This document shows positions 9,235 through 18,018 of a DNA stretch of 64,000 nucleotides, in pieces. The stretch is from Treponema berlinense (lineage in GTDB: Bacteria; Spirochaetota; Spirochaetia; Treponematales; Treponemataceae). Location: assembly GCF_900167025.1 (NCBI RefSeq), contig NZ_FUXC01000001.1, forward strand, positions 186,001 to 250,000. The letters are read 5' to 3'. Every line of letters starts with the position of its first letter. Position 1 is the first letter of the stretch. The position numbers and the translations under genes are program-made. A model generated the notes under the pieces. The model saw only the letters and a list, made by a program, of their open reading frames with translations. It searched no databases and was not told the DNA's origin.

Positions 9235-10101
9235 ATGTCCGTTTTCTTGCGCGATTTAAAACGCTTTTTGCTTGTTGCTTTTGGCGGTTTTTTGATGGCT
9301 CTAAACATTGTCATTTTTGTTCAGTCTGCTGATTTGTTTCCTGGCGGTTTGACGGGAATCACCTTGCTTTTGCAGAACATTTTCTTAAAATATTTTAATA
9401 TTCACCTTCCGTATTCGATTACGGTCTATGCTTTTAACCTTATTCCAGTCTGGATCGGTTTTAAATTCATCGGAAAACGGTTTACTTTTTTTAGCGTTGT
9501 GATGATTTTTATTTCCGGTCTTTTTACAGATATTCTTTCCGGTTTTGAATGGCTCCATCTTACTGACGATATTCTTTTGTGCACGGTTTTTGGAGGAATC
9601 TTAAACGCGGTTTCTGTTGTTCTCTGCCTTTTTGCGGAAAGCTCTTCCGGCGGAACTGATTTTATTGCAATTTATATTTCTGAAAAAACTGGACGTTCTG
9701 CCTGGAATCTTATTTTTGGGTTTAACTGCATCGTTCTTTTTTTTGCAGGAATCCTTGTCGGCTGGGATAAAGCTCTTTATTCAATAATTTTTCAGTACGC
9801 CTCAAGTCAGGTTACGACTTTGCTTTACAAGAAATATTCAAAAATCACGCTTTTGATTATTACTGACAAAAGTGATGAGATTTATGCCACAATAAAAAAT
9901 TTGACGAATCATGGCGCTACGGTTTTTGAAGGAAGAGGCGAATATTCTGGAAAAACTCACAAAATGGTTTATACGGTAGTTTCTGCGGCGGAAAGCGGAA
10001 GCCTGGAAAAGCATCTGCGCACTGTCGATCCAAATGCTTTTATAAATGTAATCGAGTCAAAAGATATTTTGGGCAGGTTTTTTAAAAGACAGCCGGACTG
10101 A
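9235..10101 (+). CDS. YitT-family membrane protein with DUF2179 domain
   Basis: 288 residues. About five hydrophobic segments fill residues 10-190, with the family signature FVQSADLFPGGLTGITLL near the N-terminus and AESSSGGTDFIAIYIS in the middle. Residues about 205-280 (ITDKSDEIYATIKNLTNHGATVFEGRGEYSG) form the soluble DUF2179 domain. Inner-membrane protein of unknown substrate; a transporter role is often assumed for the family but not established. Single gene with its own promoter and a GGAG ribosome-binding site. Confidence 0.85.
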   Translation: MSVFLRDLKRFLLVAFGGFLMALNIVIFVQSADLFPGGLTGITLLLQNIFLKYFNIHLPYSITVYAFNLIPVWIGFKFIGKRFTFFSVVMIFISGLFTDILSGFEWLHLTDDILLCTVFGGILNAVSVVLCLFAESSSGGTDFIAIYISEKTGRSAWNLIFGFNCIVLFFAGILVGWDKALYSIIFQYASSQVTTLLYKKYSKITLLIITDKSDEIYATIKNLTNHGATVFEGRGEYSGKTHKMVYTVVSAAESGSLEKHLRTVDPNAFINVIESKDILGRFFKRQPD

Positions 10102-10144
10102 TTTGTTTGCCAGATTTTAAAAATTGCGCTTTTTAAGTTCATTT

Positions 10145-10179
10145 TTGATTTTTAACTCTATTTTCTTTATAATAAAAAT
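10145..10179 (+). promoter_or_regulatory. Promoter of the small acidic protein gene, predicted leaderless
   Basis: TTGATT (10145-10150), 17-nt spacer, TATAAT (10168-10173); predicted start site 10180 coincides with the ATG. No Shine-Dalgarno. Confidence 0.6.
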
Positions 10180-10386
10180 ATGACACAGACTTTGGATTTT
10201 GATAATTGGACCGGCTACGATGACTGGCTGATTCAAAATTACGATAAATACGGAATAACTTTTGTGGGCGAAAAAGACGGAAAAATTCACGCAGAGTTTA
10301 TGGACAAGGACGAGTGGAACGAAACTGCAAAAAAAATTGAAGCTGAAGAAGCTGCTTCTGAGCAGGCAAAATCTGAAAATACCTAG
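10180..10386 (+). CDS. Small acidic protein of unknown function
   Basis: 68 residues, rich in Asp, Glu, Trp and Tyr (FDNWTGYDDWLIQNYDKYG), with an Ala/Glu-rich tail that probably forms a helix. No signal peptide or membrane segment. Good promoter exactly upstream supports it as a real gene. Its stop codon overlaps that of the convergent ATP-grasp gene. No family recognised. Confidence 0.65.
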   Translation: MTQTLDFDNWTGYDDWLIQNYDKYGITFVGEKDGKIHAEFMDKDEWNETAKKIEAEEAASEQAKSENT

Positions 10387-11750
10387 ATTTTTTTAGCAAG
10401 CTCAAGGGCGGTTTCAAAAAAAACTTTTTCTGTTTTTTGCGGCAGGACTTCGGCAAGTTCCTTTATGTTATGGCTTAGATTTTCTTTTGCCGGAGAAGTT
10501 AAAATTACTTCGCAATAGCCTTTTTCGCGTTCTTGTTTTGCCGCAAGATTTTCTGTTTGGTAGACTTGTTTTACAAAACTTTTTTTAGAAAGCTTTGTCA
10601 TTTCTTCTTCTGTTAAAAGCGGAAATTTTATGTTCAGAACGAAATTTTCTTTTTGTTCGTTTTTGTTTTGAATTCCTGCGGTTTTTAGAATCCGTTCAAA
10701 AATTGTCATATTTTGCATTGCCGCATAGCTTGCTGTCATTCCAGAAAGCCTTGGATTTATTTCGATTACAAACCATTTTTTTTGAGCGAATACAAGGTCG
10801 ACCTGGGTGATTCCTTCAAAATCAAGCGATTCTGCTATTTTTTTTAGAATTTTATTTAATTCTTCCATTTTGTATTCAGGTTTTGTTACAGGTCCGAGTT
10901 TTACGCTCTGTTTTGGAGATGTGATTCCATACTTGTTTACGCTGAAAATCATTGGCGGCAAAATTTTGTGCAAAAAGCAGCCGCTGTTTTTTTTAGGCTG
11001 AATGGGTTTTGAAAGAATTGATTCAATTTCGGTTCCGAACTGCTCTCCTTTTATAAATTCCTCGACTATTCTGTCAGAAGTAAATTTTTTTGACCTTAAC
11101 CAGTCGTGCACCTGCGAAAAATTCTCTAAAACGTCCATTCCGTAGCTGCTTAAACCTGTCGTATCTTTTATTACGACCGGAAAGTTGAGTTTTTTGATTT
11201 CTGAGAGGAGGGCTGTTTTGTAAACGTTGCTTTTTACTGTTTTACGATTTCCGGCATTTATAAAAAGCGCATGGTTTATGTACAAGGCTTTTGGCGTATT
11301 GATTTTTAGCTGGAGGAGTTTTTGGTGAGTCTGCCATTTATCAAAGCAGGTGAGCGCGGTTTTTACGCTGTGGCAGACTGTTTTTATTCCTTTTTGCCGT
11401 AAAAAATCTGCAACGAGGGCGTCTTTCGCAGTGAGCCAGTCGAATGGTGTTACAAAAAATGTAGTTGCGATTGCAATTTCGGGGTTCAGTGAATATAAAA
11501 AATCCGCAATTTCTGCCTCGTCGTCGCTTTTTATGATTTCGTATTGGACGTTATTCGCTTTTTGAAAATTTTCGCTGCCGTTCATGTCCAAAAGAAACAT
11601 TCCAGGAAGTTGTGTTGCAACTATAAAACTGTGTTCTGGAAAAGATTTTGCAAGCAATTCCAGTTGCTGTGCGGAAGAAGGAAAGTTTTTTACTACGGCT
11701 GTTTTTGGTTCAAAAATATTTGAAGAAGTTGAATAAAGAAGAATACGCAT
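10383..11750 (-). CDS. ATP-grasp family protein
   Basis: 455 residues. The central region (about 120-345) has ATP-grasp features: FPVVIKDTTGLSSYGMDVL (nucleotide-binding lysine and glycine-rich loop), ERILKT, and FVIEINPRLSGMT with the metal-binding Glu/Asn. The N-terminal part (MRILLYSTSSNIFEPKT) looks like the pre-ATP-grasp fold. Such enzymes join a carboxylate to an amine or thiol via an acyl-phosphate; the substrate cannot be read from the sequence. A TATAAT at 11765-11760 puts the start site about 3 nt before the ATG, and there is no ribosome-binding site. Monocistronic, convergent with the small acidic gene. Confidence 0.75.
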   Translation of the reverse strand: MRILLYSTSSNIFEPKTAVVKNFPSSAQQLELLAKSFPEHSFIVATQLPGMFLLDMNGSENFQKANNVQYEIIKSDDEAEIADFLYSLNPEIAIATTFFVTPFDWLTAKDALVADFLRQKGIKTVCHSVKTALTCFDKWQTHQKLLQLKINTPKALYINHALFINAGNRKTVKSNVYKTALLSEIKKLNFPVVIKDTTGLSSYGMDVLENFSQVHDWLRSKKFTSDRIVEEFIKGEQFGTEIESILSKPIQPKKNSGCFLHKILPPMIFSVNKYGITSPKQSVKLGPVTKPEYKMEELNKILKKIAESLDFEGITQVDLVFAQKKWFVIEINPRLSGMTASYAAMQNMTIFERILKTAGIQNKNEQKENFVLNIKFPLLTEEEMTKLSKKSFVKQVYQTENLAAKQEREKGYCEVILTSPAKENLSHNIKELAEVLPQKTEKVFFETALELAKKI

Positions 11751-11759
11751 TGTTTGATT

Positions 11760-11765
11760 ATTATA
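11760..11765 (-). promoter_or_regulatory. -10 element of the ATP-grasp gene
   Basis: TATAAT on the minus strand, placing transcription start near 11753, 3 nt before the start codon. No good -35 was found. Confidence 0.4.
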
Positions 11766-11881
11766 CGAAAATTGCAGGTTTGGGTGTAGAGTGTGCGCAA
11801 ATTGCAGATTATGTTGATGTTGTGCAAGGTTCTCAAAATCATTAAAATGAAAAATTATAATAATTGGTCTTAGGAAGCAAA

Positions 11882-13603
11882 ATGAAAATTAATGGTTCTC
11901 AAATTGTTATTGAGTGTTTGATTGAGCAGGGTGTAGACACTGTTTTTGGTTATCCTGGTGGAAATATCTTAAATATTTATGATGCTCTTTACAAAAATTC
12001 TGACCGCATTACCCATATTTTGACGGCTCATGAACAGGCTGCTGCCCATGCTGCAGACGGTTACTCACGTTCTACTGGTCGTGTTGGAGTTTGCATGGCA
12101 ACAAGCGGTCCTGGAGCTACAAACCTTGTGACTGGAATTGCAACTGCTTACATGGATTCTGTTCCGATTGTTGCTATTACCTGTAACGTTGGAACTCCTT
12201 TGCTTGGAAAAGACACTTTTCAGGAAATTGATATTACTGGCGTAACTTTGCCAATTACAAAACACAATTTTATGGTAAGACGGGTTGAAGATCTTGCGAA
12301 TATTTTCCGTCAGGCTTTTATAATTGCAAAATCTGGAAGACCTGGTCCTGTTTTGATTGATATTCCAAAAGACATTACAGCCGCAATGTGTGAATTTGAA
12401 CCTCTCAAAAAAGGCGATGACGGTTCCGCTGCCTTAATAAAAGAAAATTTGAATTTCAAGCGGGTTATGAGTGTAAATGTTCCTTCCGATGAAGAAATAA
12501 AAGCGGCCGCAGAAATCATAAATAAATCAGAACGCCCGGTTATCTACGCTGGTGGCGGAATTAAGATTTCTGGCGCAGAAAAAGAGCTTTTGGAGTTTGC
12601 GGAAAAGGCTTCAATTCCTGTTTCTGAAAGCCTTATGGGACGCGACGTTTTTCCTGCGAATCATCCTCTTTGTACGTGGATGGTCGGAATGCATGGAACC
12701 CGTGCAAGCAATATGGCTGTTACAGAAAGCGATCTTGTTTTGGCGCTTGGTTCTCGTTTTTCAGACCGCGTAATCGGCGATCCAAAAAAATTTGCTGAAC
12801 ATGCGACAGTATTTCATATTGACATTGATCCTGCCGAAATCAATAAAAACATTCATGCCGGCGGTGAACTTGTAGGCGACTTAAAGTCAATTTTGACACG
12901 TCTTTTGCCTTTAATCGAAAAAAAATCACATTCAGAGTGGCTTGAAAAAATTGCCGCATGGAAAAAAGAAATTCCTGCAAGCTATTCAATTGTAAAACCG
13001 GACTCTGTAAATCCAAAATTTATGCTCGAGACTGTTCACAAATATGCAGGCGACGACGCTTTTATTACTACGGAAGTCGGCGAACATCAGATGTGGACAG
13101 CCCAGTTCTATCCGTTTGAAAAACCCCGCACTTTCCTTACATCCGGCGGTCTTGGAACCATGGGTTACGGCACTGGCGCTGCAATGGGTGCGCAGGTAGC
13201 AAATCCTTGTGGACGTGTAGTTCATATTGCAGGTGACGGTTCTTTTAGAATGAATTGCAATGAGCTTTGTACAATTGCACGCTACAATCTTCCAATTGTA
13301 ATAGTCCTTGTAAATAACGGTACGCTCGGAAATGTCCGCGTATGGCAAAAACTTTTCTACGAAAAGCGCTATAGCCACACGACGCTTGATTTTGGTCCCG
13401 ACTGGAAAAAACTTGCAGATGCTTACGGCGTAGGTTACGTAAAGGCAAACAATAATGATGAATTTGAAAAAGTCTTTAAGACTGCATTTGCCGAAAAAAA
13501 GCCGTACATTGTCGATACAATTGTAGATATTGACGAGATGATTTTTCCAATGGCAATTCCTGGAAAACCAATTGACGAGCAGATGATGTGCTGGGGAAAC
13601 TAA
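11882..13603 (+). CDS. ilvB: Acetolactate synthase, catalytic (large) subunit
   Basis: 573-residue ThDP- and FAD-dependent enzyme making 2-acetolactate or 2-aceto-2-hydroxybutyrate, the first common step of valine, leucine and isoleucine synthesis. Motifs: VFGYPGGNILNIYDAL, the catalytic Glu in LTAHEQAAAHAADGYSR, MATSGPGATNLVTGIA, and the ThDP site GDGSFRMN...LVNNGTLGNV. Start at 11882 has AGGA upstream; a TTG 18 nt earlier adds unconserved residues. The argH start lies 2 nt after its stop, so the two are co-transcribed. The regulatory subunit gene ilvN is not adjacent but 16 kb downstream. Confidence 0.95.
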   Translation: MKINGSQIVIECLIEQGVDTVFGYPGGNILNIYDALYKNSDRITHILTAHEQAAAHAADGYSRSTGRVGVCMATSGPGATNLVTGIATAYMDSVPIVAITCNVGTPLLGKDTFQEIDITGVTLPITKHNFMVRRVEDLANIFRQAFIIAKSGRPGPVLIDIPKDITAAMCEFEPLKKGDDGSAALIKENLNFKRVMSVNVPSDEEIKAAAEIINKSERPVIYAGGGIKISGAEKELLEFAEKASIPVSESLMGRDVFPANHPLCTWMVGMHGTRASNMAVTESDLVLALGSRFSDRVIGDPKKFAEHATVFHIDIDPAEINKNIHAGGELVGDLKSILTRLLPLIEKKSHSEWLEKIAAWKKEIPASYSIVKPDSVNPKFMLETVHKYAGDDAFITTEVGEHQMWTAQFYPFEKPRTFLTSGGLGTMGYGTGAAMGAQVANPCGRVVHIAGDGSFRMNCNELCTIARYNLPIVIVLVNNGTLGNVRVWQKLFYEKRYSHTTLDFGPDWKKLADAYGVGYVKANNNDEFEKVFKTAFAEKKPYIVDTIVDIDEMIFPMAIPGKPIDEQMMCWGN

Positions 13604-13605
13604 AA

Positions 13606-15033
13606 ATGGCGGAAAATAAATCGCACGGAACAATTACAAAAGACAATCATGCGGCATTGTGGCACGGACGTTTTGCAGAAGGTCCGGACGCCGCGGCGGT
13701 TGAATTTGAAACTTCAATTCACGTTGATGAACGCATGGCATTGGACGATATTCGCGGTTCAAAAGCTCATGCCGCGATGCTCTCTAAACAGAAGATTATT
13801 TCTGAAAAGGAAAATGAAGAAATTCAAAAAGGTTTGGATTCAATTGAACAGGACTTAAACTCTGGAAAACTTTCAATTGATTATTCGGCCGAAGACATTC
13901 ATTCATTTATCGAAGCCACCTTGACGGACAGAATTGGCGAAAGCGGAAGAAAACTCCACACAGGACGAAGCCGCAACGACCAGATTGCCCTTGATGAAAG
14001 GCTTTATCTTAGACGCGTAATTCCTGAGCTTCAAAAACAGATTGCCTCTTTAATAAAAACTCTTGCAGATATTGCGTCTAAACATAAAGATTCTCTTTTG
14101 ACCGGCTATACACACATGCAGCACGCTCAGCCTGGAACTTTGGCACAGCATTTGTGTTCTTGGGCTTGGATGCTCGTGCGTGATTATGAAAGGCTTTCTG
14201 ACAGTCTGAAAAGAATTGCGCTTTCTCCTTTGGGAAGCGGCGCTCTTGCAGGTTCAGACCTTCCTTTGAACCGTGAATATGTGGCGGAACTCTTGAATTT
14301 TGACGGAGTAACTCAGAATTCTCTGGACAGCGTTGCCGACCGTGATTACTGTATCGAATTTATTTCTGATTTTTCGCTTATTCAGATGCATTTGAGCCGT
14401 ATGTGCGAAGAAATAGTATATTGGTCTACGACAGAATTCGGTTTTGTTGAATTGAGTGAAAAATGGTCTACTGGTTCTTCAATTATGCCGCAGAAAAAAA
14501 ATCCTGACTTTGCAGAACTGATCCGCGGACGTACTGGAAGGGTTTACGGCGACCTTATGAACCTTCTTACGATGATGAAAGCGCTTCCTATGAGTTATGA
14601 CCGCGACATGCAGGAAGATAAAGCGCCTCTTTTTGATGCTCTTGACTGTGTTCAGGGAAACATCATTGTTTTTGAAGCGATGATTACAAGCGCAAATTGG
14701 AACAAAGAAAAGATGGCTGCAAGCTGTGAAGGCGGTTTTGCAAATGCGACAGATGTTGCAGATTATCTTGTATGCAAGGGAATGCCTTTTAGAACTGCGC
14801 ATGGAGTTGCTGCGCAGTGTGTCCGCCTTGCGATTGATACTGGACGAAAAGCAATCGAGGAGTTGACGCTTTCAGAAATCAAGTCAATCAGCCCGCTTTT
14901 TGAAGAAGACTTGTTTGCAAAAATTACGCCGCAAGCGTGCATGCGTGCAAGAAAAACAACTGGCGCGCCAAGTCCTGAGCAAACAGAAAAACAAATCGCA
15001 TCTCTTTTTGCATTTTGCGAAGGAAAAATCTAG
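13606..15033 (+). CDS. argH: Argininosuccinate lyase
   Basis: 475-residue fumarase/aspartase-superfamily enzyme that splits argininosuccinate into arginine and fumarate. Visible are LHTGRSRNDQIALDERL, GYTHMQHAQPGTLAQHL and the signature GSSIMPQKKNPDFAELIRGR with the catalytic Ser loop. Normal family length. Start follows the ilvB stop by 2 nt; the GGGGAAAC at the end of ilvB may act as its ribosome-binding site. An ArgR repressor gene is also in the window, but no clear ARG box was found in front of this operon. Confidence 0.95.
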   Translation: MAENKSHGTITKDNHAALWHGRFAEGPDAAAVEFETSIHVDERMALDDIRGSKAHAAMLSKQKIISEKENEEIQKGLDSIEQDLNSGKLSIDYSAEDIHSFIEATLTDRIGESGRKLHTGRSRNDQIALDERLYLRRVIPELQKQIASLIKTLADIASKHKDSLLTGYTHMQHAQPGTLAQHLCSWAWMLVRDYERLSDSLKRIALSPLGSGALAGSDLPLNREYVAELLNFDGVTQNSLDSVADRDYCIEFISDFSLIQMHLSRMCEEIVYWSTTEFGFVELSEKWSTGSSIMPQKKNPDFAELIRGRTGRVYGDLMNLLTMMKALPMSYDRDMQEDKAPLFDALDCVQGNIIVFEAMITSANWNKEKMAASCEGGFANATDVADYLVCKGMPFRTAHGVAAQCVRLAIDTGRKAIEELTLSEIKSISPLFEEDLFAKITPQACMRARKTTGAPSPEQTEKQIASLFAFCEGKI

Positions 15034-15065
15034 CTTATTTATAAAAACAAATGTTTTTATTTTTT

Positions 15066-15087
15066 AAGTTTGCGTTGCAAACTTTTT
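15066..15087 (+). terminator. Hairpin terminator after argH
   Basis: AAGTTTGC / GCAAACTT stem with a GTT loop and a T run. The 19-base hairpin is identical to one at 18605-18623 in front of fliE and nearly the same as one before flgC, so it may belong to a dispersed element. Confidence 0.6.
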
Positions 15088-15101
15088 AATAGGAGTAAAA
15101 A

Positions 15102-15905
15102 ATGAAAAAAGTTACTTTGTTTGTATGTGCTCTTGCCGCACTTACAGTTTTTGCCGGCTGTTCTAAAAAAGAAGCTGGAGACAATTCTCTCGAAGTGCTC
15201 AAAAGCCGTGGAGAATTTATTCTCGGTCTTGACGATTCATTCCCTCCGTTGGGCTTCCGTGATTCTTCAAACGAAATCGTTGGATTTGACATTGACCTTG
15301 CAAAAGAAGTTTCTTCTCGTCTTGGCGTAAAATTCCGCGCTCAGCCGATTAACTGGGATTCAAAAGAGCAGGAACTTGCTACTGGAAACATCGACTGTAT
15401 TTGGAACGGCCTTACAATGACCGAAGAACGCAAGGAGGCGCTTTCATTTTCCAAGCCTTATCTTAAAAATGCGCAGGTTCTGGTTGTAAAAAAGAATTCT
15501 GGAATTAAAAAGCTTTCTGATATGGCAGGAAAAAAAGTCGGACTTCAGGCAGGTTCTTCTGCCTCAGATGCTGTTGAAGCTTCTCCTGATTTTAAGCGTT
15601 CTGTAAAATCAATAATCGAGTTCAAAGACAATATCATGGCTTTAAACGACCTTGAAATTGGCGGAGTTGATGGTGTTGTAATGGATCTTATCGTTGCAAA
15701 CTACGCAATCAAGACTTCTGGAAAACCGTTTGAAGTTCTTTCCGAGGGCTTGTCTCCTGAAGAATACGGAATTGCTTTCCGCAAAGGTGATGTAAAGCTT
15801 ACGAACGAAGTTCAGAAAACTCTCGAAGCTATGGCTGCTGACGGAACTGTCGCTAAAATTGCTGAAAAATGGTTCGGTTCTGATATTACAGTAATCGGAA
15901 AATAA
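15102..15905 (+). CDS. Polar amino-acid ABC transporter, substrate-binding lipoprotein
   Basis: 267 residues. A lipoprotein signal (LTVFAGCSKK, lipidated Cys) anchors it to the membrane; the rest is a bacterial solute-binding protein family 3 fold (FILGLDDSFPPLGFRD, GFDIDLAKEVSSRLG, IWNGLTMTEERKEALSFSKPY, GLQAGSSASDAVE). It binds an amino acid, probably a polar one, and delivers it to the permease/ATPase encoded next. AGGAG lies 6 nt before the ATG. Two hairpins after its stop may favour expression of this gene over the membrane parts. Confidence 0.9.
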   Translation: MKKVTLFVCALAALTVFAGCSKKEAGDNSLEVLKSRGEFILGLDDSFPPLGFRDSSNEIVGFDIDLAKEVSSRLGVKFRAQPINWDSKEQELATGNIDCIWNGLTMTEERKEALSFSKPYLKNAQVLVVKKNSGIKKLSDMAGKKVGLQAGSSASDAVEASPDFKRSVKSIIEFKDNIMALNDLEIGGVDGVVMDLIVANYAIKTSGKPFEVLSEGLSPEEYGIAFRKGDVKLTNEVQKTLEAMAADGTVAKIAEKWFGSDITVIGK

Positions 15906-15906
15906 C

Positions 15907-15978
15907 CGGATTTTAAGTTGAATTAAAATCCGTAAGAAAAAATGAACTGAATTTGCTTTTATGCAGATTCAGTTTTTT
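15907..15978 (+). terminator. Double hairpin with T-run between binding-protein and permease genes
   Basis: First stem 15907-15916/15923-15932 (CGGATTTTAA / TTAAAATCCG, 10 bp). Second stem 15945-15956/15963-15974 (AACTGAATTTGC / GCAGATTCAGTT, 12 bp with one G-U pair) followed by six T (15973-15978), a complete intrinsic terminator. The loop of the second hairpin holds the first possible permease ATG. Likely a partial terminator that sets binding-protein excess. Confidence 0.7.
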
Positions 15979-16629
15979 AAACTTATAAAAAATATGGCAA
16001 AACTTATATTAACAATGCTTCAATCGAGTTTGGTTTCGCTTGAAGTTTTCTTTTTAACGCTGCTTTTTTCAATTCCTCTTGCTTTGCCGATTACAATGGC
16101 GCGCGTGTCGAAATTTAAGCCTCTTTCTATGCTGGCAAATGCTTTTCTGCTCATAATCCGCGGAACTCCGTTGATGCTCCAGTTGATCGTCGTTTATTTT
16201 GGTCCTTTCTATCTTTTTAAGTTTTCCTGGGATCGCTTTACAGCGGCAATTATTGCGCTTTCGGTAAATTATGCCTGTTATTTTGCAGAGATTTATCGAG
16301 GAGGATTGCAGTCGATTTCTGTCGGTCAGTATGAAGCTGCAAAAGTTCTCGGCTATACAAAGACACAGACTTTTTTTAAGATTGTTTTGCCTCAGGTTGT
16401 AAAGAGAATTGTTCCTCCGATGGGAAACGAGGTAATTACTCTCGTAAAAGATACCGCATTGGTAAGCGTAATCGGAGTAGTCGAGCTTTTAAGAACGGCT
16501 CAAACTCATTCAAGCAGACTTTTTAGCACGACACCGATTTTTATTGCCGGCGTATTTTATTTTTTGATGAACTGGGTCGTAACGGCTGTCTTTATTCACC
16601 TTGAAAAAAAACTTGATTATTATAAATAA
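15961..16629 (+). CDS. Polar amino-acid ABC transporter permease
   Basis: 222 residues (211 if it starts at the ATG at 15994). His/Glu/Gln-type permease with about five membrane helices and the EAA loop seen in YEAAKVLGYTKTQTFFKIVLPQ, which contacts the ATPase; LLIIRGTPLMLQL and NYACYFAEIYRGGL are family marks. The first ATG lies inside the terminator hairpin and has no ribosome-binding site, so the 15994 start may be the true one. Forms the transporter with the flanking genes. Confidence 0.88.
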   Translation: MQIQFFKLIKNMAKLILTMLQSSLVSLEVFFLTLLFSIPLALPITMARVSKFKPLSMLANAFLLIIRGTPLMLQLIVVYFGPFYLFKFSWDRFTAAIIALSVNYACYFAEIYRGGLQSISVGQYEAAKVLGYTKTQTFFKIVLPQVVKRIVPPMGNEVITLVKDTALVSVIGVVELLRTAQTHSSRLFSTTPIFIAGVFYFLMNWVVTAVFIHLEKKLDYYK

Positions 16630-16674
16630 GACATTTTTTTAAGCTGAAAATTCAAAACTGGCGGATATATAAAG

Positions 16675-17427
16675 ATGAGTATAATTTCTGTAAAAAACGT
16701 AAATAAATTTTTTGGAGACGGAGTTCAGGTTTTAAAAGACGTGTCTTTTGAAGTTGAACAGGGCGAAGTTCTTGGAATTATCGGTCCTTCTGGCTCTGGA
16801 AAATCGACTCTTCTTCGTTCTATTGCCCAGCTTGTAAAAATTGACAGCGGAACTATTACAATTTGCTCCCAGCAGCTTGTAAAAGACGGCGTTTATGCAG
16901 ATAAAAAAACTCAAAGAGAAATCGCCTTAAATCTCGGCTTTGTTTTTCAGAATTTCAATCTTTTTCCGCATTATTCTGTCTTAAAAAATATAATGGATCC
17001 TCAGGTTACGGTTCTTGGTGTTCCTAATGAAGAAGCCGAAGAGACTGCGGTTCACCTTATCCAGCGCATGGGACTTTCTGGAAAAGAAAACAATTATCCG
17101 TGCGAGCTTTCCGGCGGTCAGCAGCAGCGTGTTAGCATTGCGCGTGCTCTTGCCTTAAAGCCAAAGGTTTTGCTTTTTGATGAGCCTACAAGCGCCCTCG
17201 ATCCTGAGCTTACAGGAGAAATTCTTGAAATTATCCGCGGACTTGCAAAGTCAAAAATGACGATGATTGTTGTAACTCACGAAATGGCGTTTGCCCGCGA
17301 CACAAGCGACAAAATTCTTTTTCTTGACGCAGGCCATGTTGTTGAATACGGCGATCCAAAAGAACTCATAAACAATCCTAAAAATGTCCGCATGCAAGAA
17401 TTCTTAAAACGCTTTAACAATCGATAA
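16675..17427 (+). CDS. Polar amino-acid ABC transporter ATP-binding protein
   Basis: 250 residues. Walker A GPSGSGKST, Q-loop VFQNFNLFPHYSVLKNI, signature LSGGQQQRVSIARAL, Walker B VLLFDEPTSALDPE and the switch His in VVTHEMAF are all intact, so it should be an active ATPase of the GlnQ type. Third gene of the amino-acid importer; the sigma-28-type flagellar promoter begins directly after it. Confidence 0.93.
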   Translation: MSIISVKNVNKFFGDGVQVLKDVSFEVEQGEVLGIIGPSGSGKSTLLRSIAQLVKIDSGTITICSQQLVKDGVYADKKTQREIALNLGFVFQNFNLFPHYSVLKNIMDPQVTVLGVPNEEAEETAVHLIQRMGLSGKENNYPCELSGGQQQRVSIARALALKPKVLLFDEPTSALDPELTGEILEIIRGLAKSKMTMIVVTHEMAFARDTSDKILFLDAGHVVEYGDPKELINNPKNVRMQEFLKRFNNR

Positions 17428-17434
17428 AAAATTA

Positions 17435-17461
17435 TAAACAAAAAATTTCAACTGCCGATAT
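17435..17461 (+). promoter_or_regulatory. Sigma-28 (FliA)-type promoter of the flagellar operon
   Basis: TAAA (17435-17438), exactly 15 nt, then GCCGATAT (17454-17461), against the FliA consensus TAAA-N15-GCCGATAA. Predicted start site is about 17468, one base before the flgB ATG, so this mRNA also looks leaderless. Confidence 0.75.
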
Positions 17462-17468
17462 ATTTAAT

Positions 17469-17885
17469 ATGAATACTTTTACAAGGTCAGTTGAACTTTT
17501 ACACCGTGCGATGGATGTCAACTCGTTGCGGTATCAGGTTTCTGCAAACAATATAGCAAACTCGGAAGTGCCGAATTACAAAAGGCAGACTGTCAATTTT
17601 GAAAGCGAATTAAAACGTGCTTTTGAAAGCGAAGCAGATAAAACCCATAAATTTGAATTGACCAGAACAGACAGCAGGCATTTTGCCCTCGAAGAGCCTT
17701 ATGACTGGAAAACTGTTGAGCCTCGTCGTGTTACTGACTGGACGACAACTGCGGATGCCAACGGAAATAACGTTGATGCGGAATATGAAGCGACTGTTGT
17801 TTTGAAAACGCAGATGAACTACAGGCTTTTAGCCCAGCTTCAGAATTTTGAATTCAGCCAGGTTAAGCTTGCAATGAGAAAATAG
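17469..17885 (+). CDS. flgB: Flagellar proximal rod protein FlgB
   Basis: 138 residues. Typical FlgB start LLHRAMDVNSLRYQVSANNIANSEVPNYKR with the NNIAN rod-family motif and a C-terminal helix (KTQMNYRLLAQLQNFEFSQVKLAMR). Forms the proximal rod of the periplasmic flagellum with FlgC and FliE. No Shine-Dalgarno; the promoter spacing places transcription start at the start codon. Confidence 0.95.
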   Translation: MNTFTRSVELLHRAMDVNSLRYQVSANNIANSEVPNYKRQTVNFESELKRAFESEADKTHKFELTRTDSRHFALEEPYDWKTVEPRRVTDWTTTADANGNNVDAEYEATVVLKTQMNYRLLAQLQNFEFSQVKLAMRK

Positions 17886-17900
17886 TTTTTTCTTGCTTTT

Positions 17901-18003
17901 GGTTTGCGTCGCAAACTTTCTTATCAACTGCAGTTTCTCACTTTGCTGCGAAATTGCGTTAAAAGGTCAAACTGGAAATTGAAATTTCCTCATTGACTTT
18001 TTT
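17901..18003 (+). ncRNA. Three-hairpin intergenic element, copy 1 (before flgC)
   Basis: Hairpin 1: GTTTGC / GCAAAC (17902-17916). Hairpin 2: GCAGTTTC / GAAATTGC (17930-17937 / 17950-17957) with a 12-nt loop. Hairpin 3: AAAAGGTCAA / TTGACTTTTT (17961-17970 / 17993-18002) with an inner GGAAAT / ATTTCC stem. The Shine-Dalgarno GGGAG of flgC follows at once. A second copy before fliE has the same layout with different but compensating stem bases. Confidence 0.65.
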
Positions 18004-18018
18004 ATGGGAGAATTTTTT

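Noticed and set aside
11648-11845. Plus-strand frame running into the ilvB leader, possible leader peptide
   Set aside because: Mostly antisense to the ATP-grasp gene, no good start, and not enriched in Ile, Leu or Val codons as an ilv attenuator would be.
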